From assembly GCA_030374805.1 (NCBI GenBank), contig JARGSG010000203.1, positions 310,001 to 374,000 on the forward strand: a stretch of DNA of 64,000 bases, given 5' to 3'. The DNA comes from Gracilaria gracilis. Taxonomy: Eukaryota; Rhodophyta; Florideophyceae; Gracilariales; Gracilariaceae. The stretch's first letter is position 1. The number at the start of each line of letters is the position of its first letter. This document shows, piece by piece, positions 21,925-32,125 of this stretch. The notes under the pieces were generated by a model. The model did no database searches, was not told where the DNA came from, and saw nothing but the letters and a program-made list of their open reading frames with translations. The translations under genes were made by a program, and so were the position numbers.

Positions 21925-22714
21925 ACAGTATTTGAATGCGTACCATTCGAGCCATTACCAGATACAACGCAATGTCGTCCAGCTGCAGAAGCACTATCCA
22001 CTTTGTGAAAGAGTACGGAGGAGCTACGAAATGCACCTCAAAAACGTAAGAGATAAAACAAACTGAGCGCAAACCAAATGTCCCAAGAGCCGGGGTACCC
22101 CAAGAAGCGGAGAACAGCGTCAGAGACGGTGTGGACAAAGAGATAAGGAGCAAAAAGCAGAAAAGAGCTCCGCGACGCTTGTGTGGCTTTCAAAGCGCAA
22201 TGCGCGCGCTTTTTCGAACTGGGCGCTCCCAAGCGCTAAGGAGCGCGTTACGTGAGCTGAGTGTAATGGCTCACGCCTCTGCGGGGCGTGAGCCAATAGA
22301 CTTCGCAGCTACGGAGGTTCCTATGACTTGTGCGCAGGGAATTGGCAGAGAGGGGTGTAGGAGCGTGATTAACGTGACAGAGGTTCTAGGCGCAAATGCT
22401 ACAAAGAAAGAGAGGTTCTGGAACCTCTGTTCTACATAACGAACAGTGCGTAGATTTGTCTGGATCCTGGTATACGAAAATGTACGACTTTGGAATCAGT
22501 GGCGGATTCGAGACCAATCTCGACAGCATTTGCACAGAGTGTGATGGCAAAAAGCTCGACGGCTGAAAAAAGATGACGGGAAAAAGGCTTGTGGAGAAGT
22601 TTGTAACGATCAAGGTGTGCCGATTCTAACGGCACGGACTCAGCGTGATACAGAAGCAAACGGCGGCGAAAATGTTCAAAGCCAATGAAAGCCTGTAGTG
22701 AACTGGGGCGAAGA
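21925..22714. other. No gene seen; possible body of a tRNA-derived SINE
   Basis: No supported coding region. If the tRNA-like unit at 22715-22793 is a SINE head, its body would extend leftwards (minus strand) through about 22440, where a C-poor stretch of unique sequence follows the head. Confidence 0.35.
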
Positions 22715-22793
22715 GCGGCAGGGCCGGGGTTCGAACCGCGGGCCCACACAAAAATCACACGAAGGCGGTTACCGATTGAGCTATGGCCGCTAA
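22715..22793 (-). repeat. tRNA-like pol III unit (tRNA pseudogene or SINE head)
   Basis: Read on the minus strand, TAGCTCAATCGG matches the internal A box and GGTTCGAACCC matches the B box of a tRNA gene, 34 bp apart, flanked by short complementary ends (AGCGGCC and a GCCGCT). The D-stem partner GAGC is missing, the anticodon stem does not pair, and two T-stem pairs are mismatched. So this is a tRNA-derived pol III promoter rather than a working tRNA, as in a SINE head or a pseudogene. Confidence 0.6.
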
Positions 22794-22997
22794 CGGTGTG
22801 GTGATCCCGAGCCACACCGCCGGATGTGTTACCGTGGCCCTCTTGTGGTTGACAGCTGCAGCTGATAGTAGCTACAAGGCCGAGCGCACGATGATATCAT
22901 TTGCGGACCTACGGTGAGATACTTTATGAAACTAGAGAATACCGCTGGTAAAAAACACACGCGAGTGCGGCAACGGTAGATCTGCCGCGCTCTAGCA

Positions 22998-23022
22998 TAT
23001 ACACACGCTGCGCGTGTGTATA
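22998..23022. repeat. Perfect hairpin, 11-bp arms, 3-nt loop
   Basis: TATACACACGC, then TGC, then GCGTGTGTATA. Lies between the pol III unit and the Harbinger left end. Could be a cruciform or the tip of a small inverted-repeat element. Confidence 0.7.
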
Positions 23023-23527
23023 CAGGTGACCGTCGCTATAGTGCCACCCCAGGACATCCCACTCAAAGTCGCACTATTCAGAAAGTCGCATTGCTCAAAA
23101 ACGCAGGCCAAAGATCAGCAAGTTAAATTACACTGTTCTGAGAAGTCTGGCGGCTTCGAGTTGGTCAATCGCGTGTGGCGGGCATTGGGACGAGGTCTCA
23201 GACGAGTCATGGTGTAGAAGGATCGTCCCGTCAGCTTTTCCGCGAGCATATTGGTTCATCGCGGGGCAGATCAAGCCGACGACGAGAGTCACCTTCGGTT
23301 TTTGCGCGGATTTTGTGCCATGCTGTTATGGATAGCACTATACGTGGGTTGGGACTACTTATTATGGCACTATTGGGCGACCCTTTCTGTTTGTCAACAT
23401 GGCGCGAACGCCATGTTGACATGCACATCTGCCGGATAAGTTTTTGGGCGCTGTAATGTTAGAGCGAATGCAAGTGAGGCGTTGGAGGACCAAGCAGTTA
23501 GCCTTGTCCTTCTCAGCTGAGCCTTTA
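23023..23527. other. No gene seen
   Basis: Unique sequence with only short uncharacteristic frames, up to the Harbinger left end. Confidence 0.5.
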
Positions 23528-23945
23528 GGGGGTGTCTACATCAAAAATGGACATTTCAAAACGGGACACGAAGGGTTGTCTACAGATGACAATGATTTGT
23601 CCCAATGGAACTGGACAGTGATTCAGTACAGTGTAGAAACAACCCCAAGACCCAGTCCTCCCATATTGCTCACGTCAAAACGAGTCGAAGACGATGACTC
23701 TTGCAGACTTACCCCAATCGTTCCCTAGTCGCAATCAGTCTGAAACAATGACTTCCACGTCCAACATGCCCCAAATGTCCCCTAGAGGCAATCAATCTCA
23801 ACCAAAAGCTCCTACGTCCAACACTCCTCAATGATCCCCGCCTCACAAAGATTTGCAGACAGCTGCTACAGATGCCGCTCAGCCAGTGCCTGAAACAAAC
23901 TTTGAAACCAAAGCACAATTATCAACCGATAACAGGCCCGTTTAG

Positions 23946-24148
23946 AACAGCCAACATTATGATCATGACACAGTAATACTGCTTCTCAAAATGATGAAGG
24001 CCGCTGGATATGGGGAACGAAAGAAGCAAAAAAAATTGCTCAAAGATATCTTTCAACTTGACACAGACATGGCAAAAAAAAGCAAAATATACATCGATCA
24101 GCTAAAGCCGGGCAGAAGAAGTTCACGCGCACTAGGCAAGACTACAGT
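23946..24148 (+). pseudogene. Harbinger ORF1 (Myb/SANT-like), upstream piece
   Basis: After a TAG at 23943-23945 an open frame reads D-H-D-T-V-I-L-L-L-K-M-M-K-A-A-G-Y and then a basic helical stretch, consistent with part of a trihelix Myb/SANT DNA-binding region. It runs into the copia LTR at 24149, which was inserted inside codon 24147-24149. Frames upstream (to about 23560) contain a further open stretch (23444-23728) that may be the N-terminus. In PIF/Harbinger elements this protein binds the terminal repeats and brings the transposase to the nucleus. The assignment leans on context; the Myb motif is not textbook-clear. Confidence 0.5.
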
Positions 24149-24388
24149 TGTTAGATATATACACACGTATACATTGTGGTATAACGTACAACTTAGCTGA
24201 GGAAAGTTATACGTCATCAGTAGCCCAAGGGTCGGCTAGTATCCGTATATAAAGGCACGCTCAATAGCCCAGGAGCTCCCACAAGAGCTCCGGGCAGTTC
24301 TCTGTGCCATTCGTATTGCTTGTGAACCAATCTTCTCCTACACTGCGCAATGATGAGCTTCAACGCGATTGCCGAAGCACATCCCAAA
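24149..24388 (+). repeat. Copia 5' LTR
   Basis: TACGTCA at 24210-24216, TATA box TATATAAA at 24247-24254, then a hairpin with arms GGAGCTC/GAGCTCC at 24272-24291. The gag ATG (24350) lies inside the LTR, 39 bp before its end, and is preserved as ATGATGAGCTTCAA in the 3' LTR. Confidence 0.93.
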
Positions 24389-25519
24389 GTTATGGGCCCA
24401 GGGGAGGATCTCTCTCCAAGCAATATACTCATCCCGCCAAAGTTGAGAACAAATACCGACAAGCTTTTCTGGAGAGAAGCGGTCTTTGATTGGGCTGAGA
24501 ACCTACGCGCATGCGCCGCAGGTGGCGACTCTTGCGCGAAAGGTGCAGCCGCAACTATGGTAATGACGCTCTATCGTTCGATGGAATTCACTAATAAGGA
24601 AATTGTTAAGAAAGGGGTTCGTACTGGCGAACTCATTCTAACACCACAGGACGACGAAGATAAAGTCGACCAAATGAGTGTTATTAATAAGATTGTGAAT
24701 CTCGTGGCAAAGGATTCGGCAGTAGATCGTCTTCGACCCGTAGTACGTCTGTACAAGAAGATCAACACATGCACACGCAAAGCCGGCGAACCGATTGCAG
24801 ACTTCATCGATAGATTCGCTGGTCCAGCGCTATCATACCTAAATCTCACCAACGCTGAGCAGAGTTCTAGCAATAGCCAGAATTTTGGTATCATCCTTCT
24901 ACTCAATGCCGGTATGTCGTCCCAAACCTTCAATAATATCATCAGTAACTTGGTGGTCTCAACTAAGAAGTCGAACGTCAAAGGCCTAGAGAGCATACCG
25001 ATGGATATATCCAGGTTCGAAGCCATCCAGCAGACTTTGATGGCGATGACATCAGACACCATAGATCAGAGCACGAAGGATAATTGTACCGAATCAATCA
25101 AGGCCATGATTGCTGCTCTAGAACAGCACCAGAAGTATCGCGATCCAAGGGATGAAAGTCACTCCATCGGATTCCAGGATACCATAAGGGCGCTTGAGGA
25201 GGCCGGGCTAGAAGAAAAAGATCTCCAGCACATTGAAGGCCATGAAGCGAAACCCGACGCTCCAGCTAAATCATTCTTAAACTCGAACAAAGAGTTTAAG
25301 AAAGGGAAAAAGCGCAAACGCGACTTTTACCGAAAGAATGACGAAGGCGATACGAAAGACAAACCCGAGGATATCACACCCAAGGCTCAAGAAGGCCAAA
25401 GGGTGATAAGAGGTATATGGCAAACAAAAAGAATCACCGCAACTCCAACCCTCGAAACGAGGGAGGGAAACCATTTTTTCGGTAGGGGATTCAGATCAAG
25501 ATCCGAGTCCCATACTTGA
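24350..25519 (+). CDS. Copia gag
   Basis: A 389-codon frame beginning inside the 5' LTR and ending TGA at 25517-25519. It is rich in helices; residues about 115-230 contain L-Y-K-K-I-N-x-C-T-R-K-A-G-E-P-I-A-D-F-I-D-R-F, the kind of helical gag core (UBN2/retrotran-gag-like) seen in copia elements. The C-terminal 80 residues are highly basic (K-K-G-K-K-R-K-R-D), replacing a zinc knuckle as RNA-binding part. The frame then slips by one base: 25500-25617 continues coding (D-P-S-P-I-L-D-E-G-S) in the next phase. Product: particle-forming protein. Nothing recognisable as a viral-type protease motif follows. Confidence 0.8.
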   Translation: MMSFNAIAEAHPKVMGPGEDLSPSNILIPPKLRTNTDKLFWREAVFDWAENLRACAAGGDSCAKGAAATMVMTLYRSMEFTNKEIVKKGVRTGELILTPQDDEDKVDQMSVINKIVNLVAKDSAVDRLRPVVRLYKKINTCTRKAGEPIADFIDRFAGPALSYLNLTNAEQSSSNSQNFGIILLLNAGMSSQTFNNIISNLVVSTKKSNVKGLESIPMDISRFEAIQQTLMAMTSDTIDQSTKDNCTESIKAMIAALEQHQKYRDPRDESHSIGFQDTIRALEEAGLEEKDLQHIEGHEAKPDAPAKSFLNSNKEFKKGKKRKRDFYRKNDEGDTKDKPEDITPKAQEGQRVIRGIWQTKRITATPTLETREGNHFFGRGFRSRSESHT

Positions 25520-25934
25520 CGAAGGGAGTCCCATATCCTCAGGAGGTATAGCTTCAGCTTTACGACTATGTGAAGCACTGGACATTGCATTCGAACCAGA
25601 CAAACCAAGGTCACAATAAAGTCGAGGATGGGGACACAACTGCGTGAGCGCGAAAGGGATAGCAGGTTCTTGGTTGCCGACGTTCCAAGATATGAAGAAT
25701 CAAAGTATCGAACTCACCTTTGATTTGTTCCGCGACAATTCTCCACTGAATATCGGACTGGACGTGCAACGACATAGCGTAACCGACTTCTCATCCCAAC
25801 CGCCAGTGATAACCATCAATCGGGAAATTGATAACAAACCTCATGTTCTAAAGCTATACATAAGGTCCACATCTCTCTACGACGCAAGGGCTCACGTTAT
25901 GATACCTCCTACAGTGAGCTTGTTGCTACGCTAA
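25500..25934 (+). pseudogene. Copia protease-to-integrase linker region, decayed
   Basis: Two open pieces in different phases, 25500-25617 and 25644-25934. The second reads N-I-G-L-D-V-Q-R-H-S then a block of beta-type sequence, which sits where copia elements have the end of protease and the start of the integrase zinc domain. No D-S-G/D-T-G protease triplet is visible, so the protease is either lost or too diverged to see. Confidence 0.55.
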
Positions 25935-25966
25935 CATCCGTAGCAGGAGACATACGACCGAGGACA

Positions 25967-27190
25967 TTGGCTAAAAGGCTACACCGCCTAACACACGCGC
26001 ACCCCGACGAGATCATAGATCTTTGTCGCAGAGCATGTCACGGTTCGAAAGAACTCGAGAACGAGGTGCGGCTACTTAGCGACAATTGCGAAGTATGCGC
26101 TCAATCAGGATTCTCTATTCCATCTAGGAAGATCTCCATCAACCACGTGAACCAAGCGTTCAAGGTGGAGATACAAACAGACTTTATGTTCTGTACGATA
26201 AGGGGGACTAAATACACCGTCCTACACATCGTGGACTGTGGTACTGGGTACTCCGAATCGACCATAACGACTGACAGAGAAGCACGTACAGTGACCGCAG
26301 CACTAGAAGTCGAATGGTTGAACAGACACGAAACTCCAGACGCACTGTCTGCCGACGACGAGTTCAATTGTCGCGAAACAAAGCGTTTTCTCTCTGGCAG
26401 GAATATCAAATTCAAAGCCCGTCCTGTTAGGCGTCATAACAAGACAGGTATCGTGGAAAGAAAGAACGGAGTGGTCAAACGCATACTCGAAAGGCTGCAA
26501 ATCGACAATACTTCCAGCACTCACAAAACCATACTGTCTCGGGCAACCTTTCTATCCAATGGCCTCACGGGTTCAAAGGTTCTGAGCTCGTTCGAGTTGG
26601 CCAAGGACTATGCTCCCTCCATTTCGGGCGCCCCTAGGCAAATGGTCACCGAAGAGCTCCTCAAAGCATACACCGAGCAAGCCGCGACCAGAGCTATACA
26701 ACGCTCTCTGAAATTTCGCGTCCATTCAACCCTGCCGCCGTCGTCTATAAAACCCGGAGACGAGATACTCTTCTTCTACCGCACTACAGCCAACAACGAA
26801 CCTGACGAGTGGCGATCGGGTATTGTGGTTAAAGCACATCTACACATCGTGGAAGTACGACGGAAACCCGGAGGGAGGATCTCTAGGATTGCGTACGAAG
26901 ATATACGCCTTAGACCAGACTCACCGCTCGCACGCGAACTGGCCGAAGGACTGATGGAAGACTACATTGATCTGACCCTCAGCCCGCAGTCCGAAAGCGA
27001 TCAAGAACCCTTACCGGTGACATCCAACTCGCTCATGGCTTCCAACACGGTTGATCCCGAGAAGGTATACCAGGATATGGGGAGCTACGCGAGTGGACTG
27101 ATCGACGAACCTCACATGAATTTCTCGCATGATCTGGAATCCAACGAACAAATAGTTCTAAATGGTATACAGAAGGTCATAGGAAACTGA
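25967..27190 (+). pseudogene. Copia integrase
   Basis: Zinc domain H-R-L-T-H ... C-R-R-A-C ... C-E-V-C-A at residues about 4-48. Catalytic core: Asp in Q-T-D-F-M-F, Asp in S-A-D-D-E-F-N, Glu in K-T-G-I-V-E-R-K-N, the D,D,E triad with copia-like surroundings. The tail is charged and variable. Stop TGA at 27188-27190 is in phase with the RT frame that follows (first ATG 27209), so integrase and RT were one polyprotein and the TGA is a nonsense codon. It would insert the element cDNA; the 5-bp duplication at the ends is its footprint. Confidence 0.88.
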
Positions 27191-28024
27191 CAGGTATCTG
27201 GACGCGAAGTGCAATTCGCCCCACCATGGATACTTCAGAAGGCAGTGGAGAACGAGCACCAGGACAACTGGATCAACTCGTATGTGGAAGTGCGTGAAAG
27301 GGAAGTACCAGATGACGCTGCCATCATATCGGCTCACACTGTATATAAAGTCAAGCAGGATGAGGACGATCACCGAAAGATGAAAGCTAGGATGGTAACC
27401 CACGGGAGCAGAGACGATCTAAAGGACGAGATCAGGAAGGACTGTTCAAACGCCGACATGATCATCATTCGATTGCTGCTCAGTATCTCGCTATGCCTAG
27501 GATTCGAACTAGGAGTCGCCGATATCAAAGGCGCCTACCTACAGAGCGGACCCATTCAACGGTACATATACGTTCGACCAGCTCCTGAATTCCATACGAA
27601 GAGAGGGATACCATGGAAACTGACAAAGTTGCCATATGGAATTGTCGAAGCGGGAAGGCAATGGGAAAAACGTACTGAAGAATGGATGCTCGGGAAGGAA
27701 CAGCTCACCCGCGTACACGACATTAACCAACTCTTTATCATTCGTGATCTTCTGGGCAACATAAAGCTCATTATCGCCGATCTACTGGTAGCCGGTACGA
27801 GGCAGACAATCTCCGATTTTATGCGAGACCTCGAAGACGAGTTCGAAGTGGGGAAAATCCGCATTGGAGCGAAGCTCATCTTTGCCGGATGCGACATCCT
27901 CACGGACGATGAATACAGCGTGACCTTCTCCATGCACCCGTACATGGAACGCCTGAAACCACTCGAACTCTCAAGGAACCGACGCAGGCAAAGAGAAAAA
28001 ACGCGCAACGGACGAAGAGACTAG
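27191..28024 (+). pseudogene. Copia reverse transcriptase with altered catalytic motif
   Basis: V-A-D-I-K-G-A-Y-L-Q (first catalytic Asp), L-P-Y-G-I-V-E-A-G-R-Q-W, and then I-I-A-D-L-L-V-A-G-T where copia RTs have Y-V-D-D-x-L-x-A-G. Aligned on L-L-V-A-G, the first Asp of the DD pair is Ala and the Tyr is Ile. The phase changes near 27980: the continuation E-Y-R-S-L-A-G-T-L-M-Y-L-G lies in the next frame, and again near 28070. Start: first ATG at 27209, but in phase from 27191. The family is certain; this copy cannot be an active polymerase. Confidence 0.88.
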
Positions 28025-28071
28025 CGAGTACAGATCTCTGGCAGGTACACTCATGTACCTAGGATCGGGCT

Positions 28072-28764
28072 GTGCTCCCGCAAGCGTCATTCGTTACGTC
28101 TCGAATGCAACAAGAACTCGGAAACCTTCGCGTGAAACATCTGATAGATGCAAATGCCATGTTACAGGAGATCATGAACATGAAGCCGATCATCAAGTAC
28201 GTCATGCCCACCGGCGTAACATCGGCAAGGTTAGTAAGCCTATCAGACGCATCACATGGAACCAACGACCTCGCATACGGCCAAACGGGAGTCGTGTGTG
28301 GGATCAAGTTCACCTCGACGTTTCAGGACGACCCAACATTCCATGCCATACACTGGTCCAGTACGAAACAACGCCGCGTCACGTACTCCTCCCTCGGTGC
28401 AGAAATCTTGGCATGCGTGGAAGCCAAGGATCGTGGAAAGGATATGAAAGAATCCTACAACAACATCTTCCCACAAATTGGTATCGAACACCAGATATTA
28501 TTGGACTCAAAAGCATTGTTTGACACAATCACTACTCTGCACGAGTGCAGAGAGTTTCGCTTGCGGAAGACGGTAACAATGCTGCGAGACGCTTTTGAAT
28601 GCGGAGAACTGAACAAACTTACGTGGACACCTGGTACGCGTAATGTTGCCGACGCACTGACCAAGAGGAGCGTCAATCAGTCTGCGCAACTCAACCTCAT
28701 GCTTGAGACCGGTCTCTGGATCATAGATGAATCTAAGGGTACTACTCACGACCACAAGACGTAG
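28072..28764 (+). pseudogene. Copia RNase H
   Basis: S-L-S-D-A-S-H-G (Asp), Y-S-S-L-G-A-E-I-L-A (Glu) and L-L-D-S-K-A-L (Asp) form the D-E-D triad; A-D-A-L-T-K-R closes the domain as in copia elements. It is joined to the RT by a frameshift near 28070. The ORF ends at 28762-28764, 50 bp before the 3' LTR; the G run at 28807-28812 just before the LTR is a short polypurine candidate. Confidence 0.88.
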
Positions 28765-28814
28765 AACTGACAATATTGAGCACATTCTATAGGAAACTAG
28801 CGCGACGGGGGGTA

Positions 28815-29054
28815 TGTTAGATATATACACACGTATACATTGTGGGATAACGTACAACTTAGCTGAGGAAAGTTATACGTCATCAGTAGCCCAAGGGTCG
28901 GCTAGTATCTGTATATAAAAGCACGCTCAATAGCCCAGGAGCTCCCACGAGAGCTCCGGGCAGTCCTCTGTGGCATTCGTATTGATTTTGAACCAATCCT
29001 CTCCTACACTGCGCAATGATGAGCTTCAAAGCGATTGCCGAAGCACATTCCAAA
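28815..29054 (+). repeat. Copia 3' LTR
   Basis: Same length as the 5' LTR with scattered substitutions. Keeps TACGTCA (28876-28882), TATATAAA and the GGAGCTC/GAGCTCC hairpin. Confidence 0.93.
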
Positions 29055-29368
29055 ACAGTACGTTCATATCAAAAATTAGTGAATCCGGAAGAGATGGTGA
29101 TGACCCTGAACTCTATGACAAACCTGAGTTCTTTCAGGAGATGCATGAGCTCGAGCATGCTAAAGCGAGACATAATCCCCCTGCGATCATCGACAGCGAA
29201 TCCGGCACTTCACAGAGTGAGCGCAGTCCAACTAGTTCCCGAAAACGACAGAAAATATCACATGCTGCCGCAACAGAAACCTTTTTACAGGAAACAAAGA
29301 ACTGCCAAGTAAGGCTTCTGGAAGAGCTCAAGCGAGGAGACGATGAGGAAGAAAAGATGCGATCATAA
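29055..29368 (+). pseudogene. Harbinger ORF1, downstream piece
   Basis: Directly after the copia target duplication an acidic-then-basic frame continues (D-D-P-E-L-Y-D-K-P-E-F-F-Q-E-M-H-E-L, later S-S-R-K-R-Q-K, then a heptad-like E/K-rich helix). Joining 24148 to 29060 gives V-R-S-Y-Q-K-L-V in phase with the upstream piece, and one frame change near 29090 leads into the acidic part. The C-terminal helix matches the dimerising tail typical of Harbinger Myb-like proteins. After TAA at 29366-29368 the frame stays open for about 15 more codons, so that stop may be a mutation. Confidence 0.55.
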
Positions 29369-29390
29369 ATTGAGCGTTTAGTAGAGAAGT

Positions 29391-30638
29391 TTAAAGAACT
29401 TTCGTATAGTTTCTCCACAACTTAATGTAGTAAAGCATCCCTTTTTGCTTACCTCTCGATGTTTCCGATGTAATTATCTCGTGTTCGTCCGCCTCCTCAT
29501 CTTGTGGAAGAAATGCTTCTATATCGTCGTCATTATCCATGCACATATTGTGCAAAATAACGCAGGCATTGCAGAAGAAAACAATATCATCTTCATGATG
29601 AAACCGTAAACCGTTTTTGAGAACTAAGAAGCGGTGTTTCAGTATTCCAAAAGCGCATTCGATTGGCTTACGTGTGTGGGATGCAATGCTATCCCAGGTT
29701 TTGAGGACTGGAATGGCAGGAATTTCCGCCTTGCTGGTGCTCTTCATCATGTTAACATCGAGACGGAAGGCAAAATCCCCAATCAAGTAAGGCCTCACTT
29801 TTATTCCTGCGATAATGAGATCAGGAATGCAGGGGCCAAGCCATTGCTTTTTGTCGATCATTTTCTTCAAAGAAGTGCTGTTAAATATAGTTGAATCTCC
29901 ATAAACCCCGGGACGCCCTATGTCCGTGTACAGAAAGTTTCTGTCAGCGGAAGCTACAGCGAAAAGCACAGTGCTCGGATACCCCTTATAGCAGCGATAC
30001 TCATAGTATTGCGACTCGGAACACATGGGCCAAGGAATGTGCGTGCCTTCAATTGCCCCGACGCAGTATGGGATTCCTTGGAGCTTCTGAAACCCATCCA
30101 TGACCGCCGCAATCGCGGTCTCCTGTTGCGGTAATGCAACGCGATCGCTGAATACCGAGCAGATTTCTCTGCTGATGACCTTTACATCTCTGTCGACAGA
30201 GCTTTTCCCCATACCCAGTTGCGCTCCTACTGCATCGCACGTTGCGCCGCCTTTGTACATTAAAAAAGCTGCAACGCGTAGCTCCGGTCTCAACGGCTGA
30301 CGAAAGTTTGTGGATTGCTTCTTGATCCTGCTGTGTATACCGTAGAGAAGAGTCTCGAACACTGTACGAGACACTCGAAACAGCGTTTTTCAGCAGCCGC
30401 TGGCTATGAAGCTCGGCTGAAGTGCGTACGTAAAGAACCACTGCGAGTTGTTGCGCACGCGTGACCAAGGACGACCTGGAACTGCTGTTCGTCTCTCTCC
30501 TGTGGATCCTGTGGAGGATAGTGTTGTTTGCAGTGTCGTATTAAATACGAGAGCAAGCGCAACGGCTTCGGTGTCGTTCTCGAGGCATTCGAGTGCCTGC
30601 AGGAGAGCCAGAAGCACGATTTTGTGCTTTGTGTCCAT
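29391..30638 (-). pseudogene. PIF/Harbinger transposase
   Basis: Two pieces in one phase (30638-30390 and 30389-29391) separated by TGA at 30390-30392. The N-terminal part has a helix-turn-helix (L-R-P-E-L-R-V-A-A-F-L ... G-K-S-S-V-D-R). The DDE_Tnp_4 core is clear: G-A-I-E-G-T-H-I where the family has G-x-x-D-G-T-H, then G-V-Y-G-D-S-T-I-F, and P-I-E-C-A-F-G-I-L-K-H-R-F with the final Glu. The first catalytic Asp is therefore Glu. The enzyme cuts at TTA/TAA targets together with the ORF1 protein, which is encoded convergently. With the nonsense codon and the changed Asp, this copy is inactive. Confidence 0.9.
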
Positions 30639-30806
30639 TGCGACAGAGGTGTCCAGAGAATAGGTACGCTTCTGTAGCGTACCCAGTTTCCCCTTGATCG
30701 TAGACGCGCTGTGGACAAACGCTTCGTGTCATATTAAGACAAAAATTGCGTCTGGTTTTGGGGAATTGGACAAAAAGCGTCGTGAAATGTCCAGGTGTAG
30801 ACATCC

Positions 30807-31937
30807 TTTTATATAGAGTGTAGAGAGCACAGAGTGCTCTCGTAATCACTAAATTCAAAGGCTAGATTAAACGGGTGCCACCTAATATATAACCCATCAT
30901 TGATTTGTAAGCCCCTTTTTGTCAATCATAACTTTCTTTTTTTCGAATTTGTCCAAAGCCAAGCTCATGGCTGCGTTCATCTCCATCTATCATATACAAA
31001 ACACCTTATCCGAATGTCTGAATTCCAAAGCACAGGTGCGCTCGGTTTCGACTTGACCCGGTTCAGTCCAGTCAAACAGTTCGGTGCGCTGGTCCAATAC
31101 CACACACAATCTTCAAACAGGATTGATTGTTGTCGGCCATGTTTTTCACATTCTCCGCCTATCATATCACCCACGCGGTATGGTCCCCGACATGCGTTTC
31201 GTTCCACTCTCACTAGTACTCCATTCTCTGGTTCCATGCGAGCATCTCGCAAATTTTGTATTGTTGTACGAGTTGCTAACTGAACTTGCGTCATAATCCT
31301 GTTAGCCTTACTTTCGCTTCCATATGCTTGACGAGCTATATTTTTGTCCAAGCACAGTCGTAGTGCACACTTTCTCAACGCCCAATACCATGCATCTTGT
31401 TCATCATACAACCGTATTGCCAAATCACTCTTTGTATCTCAACGGCCCCGTACCGTTGTAGCCACGTGCCCCTTGCAAAAATGTTACTAGGCAAGATTTG
31501 AATAAAGTTCATTTCGACTACAACAGGTCAACCTCTTTTGCACTACGTTATTACCGTACAAATTCACATACATGGCACCACTTACAACCATCCACATACC
31601 CAACGTGCGAAACCAAAACCGCTTCAAGCACAAAAATAATTGCATGTTGGTCCAATTGTAACACTGAAAGTGATGATGAAGGTCTGGCTGACTCTTAGAA
31701 GAAGAGAGCAGCCTCCATCACGTTTTATACTGCTATCTACAGCTGTAACGACTACGTCTAGAATGTCTATGTCTATTCAATAACTAACACAGAGCTTGAA
31801 GCAGCTTGTAGACTGTCTGCGACGACTCTCCATGGCCCTACACGTGCGTGTGTATTACACATAATCGCTACGGCGGTTTTCGCGCTGACGAAAAACAATG
31901 ACCCGCACCCACCAGTAAACTTTTCAGAGACTTGTTT
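30807..31937. other. Interval without a recognised gene
   Basis: One minus-strand frame, 30977-31423 (148 codons), has an even amino-acid mix with C-R-G-P-Y-R-V-G-D-M and D-C-V-W-Y-W; I cannot assign it. On the minus strand 31937-31870 there is a short trace F-T-G-G-C-G-S-L-F-F-V that could be the continuation of the ART-like domain interrupted by the TRIM (see 32888-34560). Confidence 0.4.
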
Positions 31938-32125
31938 TGTAATATAGTGTCGTCCACTTATGCATTACGACCACTACCTGTGAATACGTCACGACCATCT
32001 AGCTAGTATAAGTAGATAGCTCACTCCAGGAGTGAGCTACTCTTAGTCTAGTCATTGACAGTGCGTCGGTCCTGGTTCTGTGAAGATGTTTAGTACCAGT
32101 CTGCTCCAACCTTCACTACCTTACA
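31938..32125 (+). repeat. TRIM left LTR
   Basis: TACGTCA at 31985-31991, TATA-like TAGTATAAG near 32004-32012, then a hairpin 32017-32039 with 11-bp arms (TAGCTCACTCC/GGAGTGAGCTA) and a 1-nt loop. Confidence 0.9.

Larger units (their letters stand above)
24149..29054 (+). mobile_element. Ty1/copia element with 240-bp LTRs and 5-bp target duplication
   Basis: Two direct repeats of 240 bp (24149-24388 and 28815-29054), both starting TGTTAGATATATACAC and ending CCAAA, flank gag, integrase, RT and RNase H in copia order (integrase before RT). The 5 bp ACAGT occurs directly before the left LTR (24144-24148) and directly after the right LTR (29055-29059), a clean target-site duplication. The LTR ends in AA rather than the usual CA. 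Several frameshifts and stops show that it is inactive. Confidence 0.95.
23528..30806. mobile_element. PIF/Harbinger element with a copia insertion inside it
   Basis: Left end GGGGGTGTCTACA...TGGACATTTCA (23528-23559) and right end, read in reverse complement, GGATGTCTACACC-TGGACATTTCA (30806-30783) match, giving terminal inverted repeats. TTA precedes the left end (23525-23527); TTT follows the right end, one base off the expected 3-bp TTA/TAA duplication. Between them lie a Myb-like ORF1 (plus) and a transposase (minus) converging, the standard two-gene plan of the family. The copia element 24149-29054 plus one target copy accounts for about 4.9 kb of the length. Confidence 0.8.

Noticed and set aside
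22715-22793. Functional tRNA gene
   Set aside because: D-stem and anticodon stem do not pair and the T-stem has two mismatches; kept only as a tRNA-like unit.
24149-24388. Canonical initiator-Met primer-binding site after the copia 5' LTR
   Set aside because: The sequence after the LTR (GTTATGGGCCCAGG) does not match the usual TGGTATCAGAGC; not annotated.
30977-31423. Continuation of the WWE-UDG-ART gene
   Set aside because: No ART motif (no E-x-E) and no similarity in character; left as an unassigned frame.
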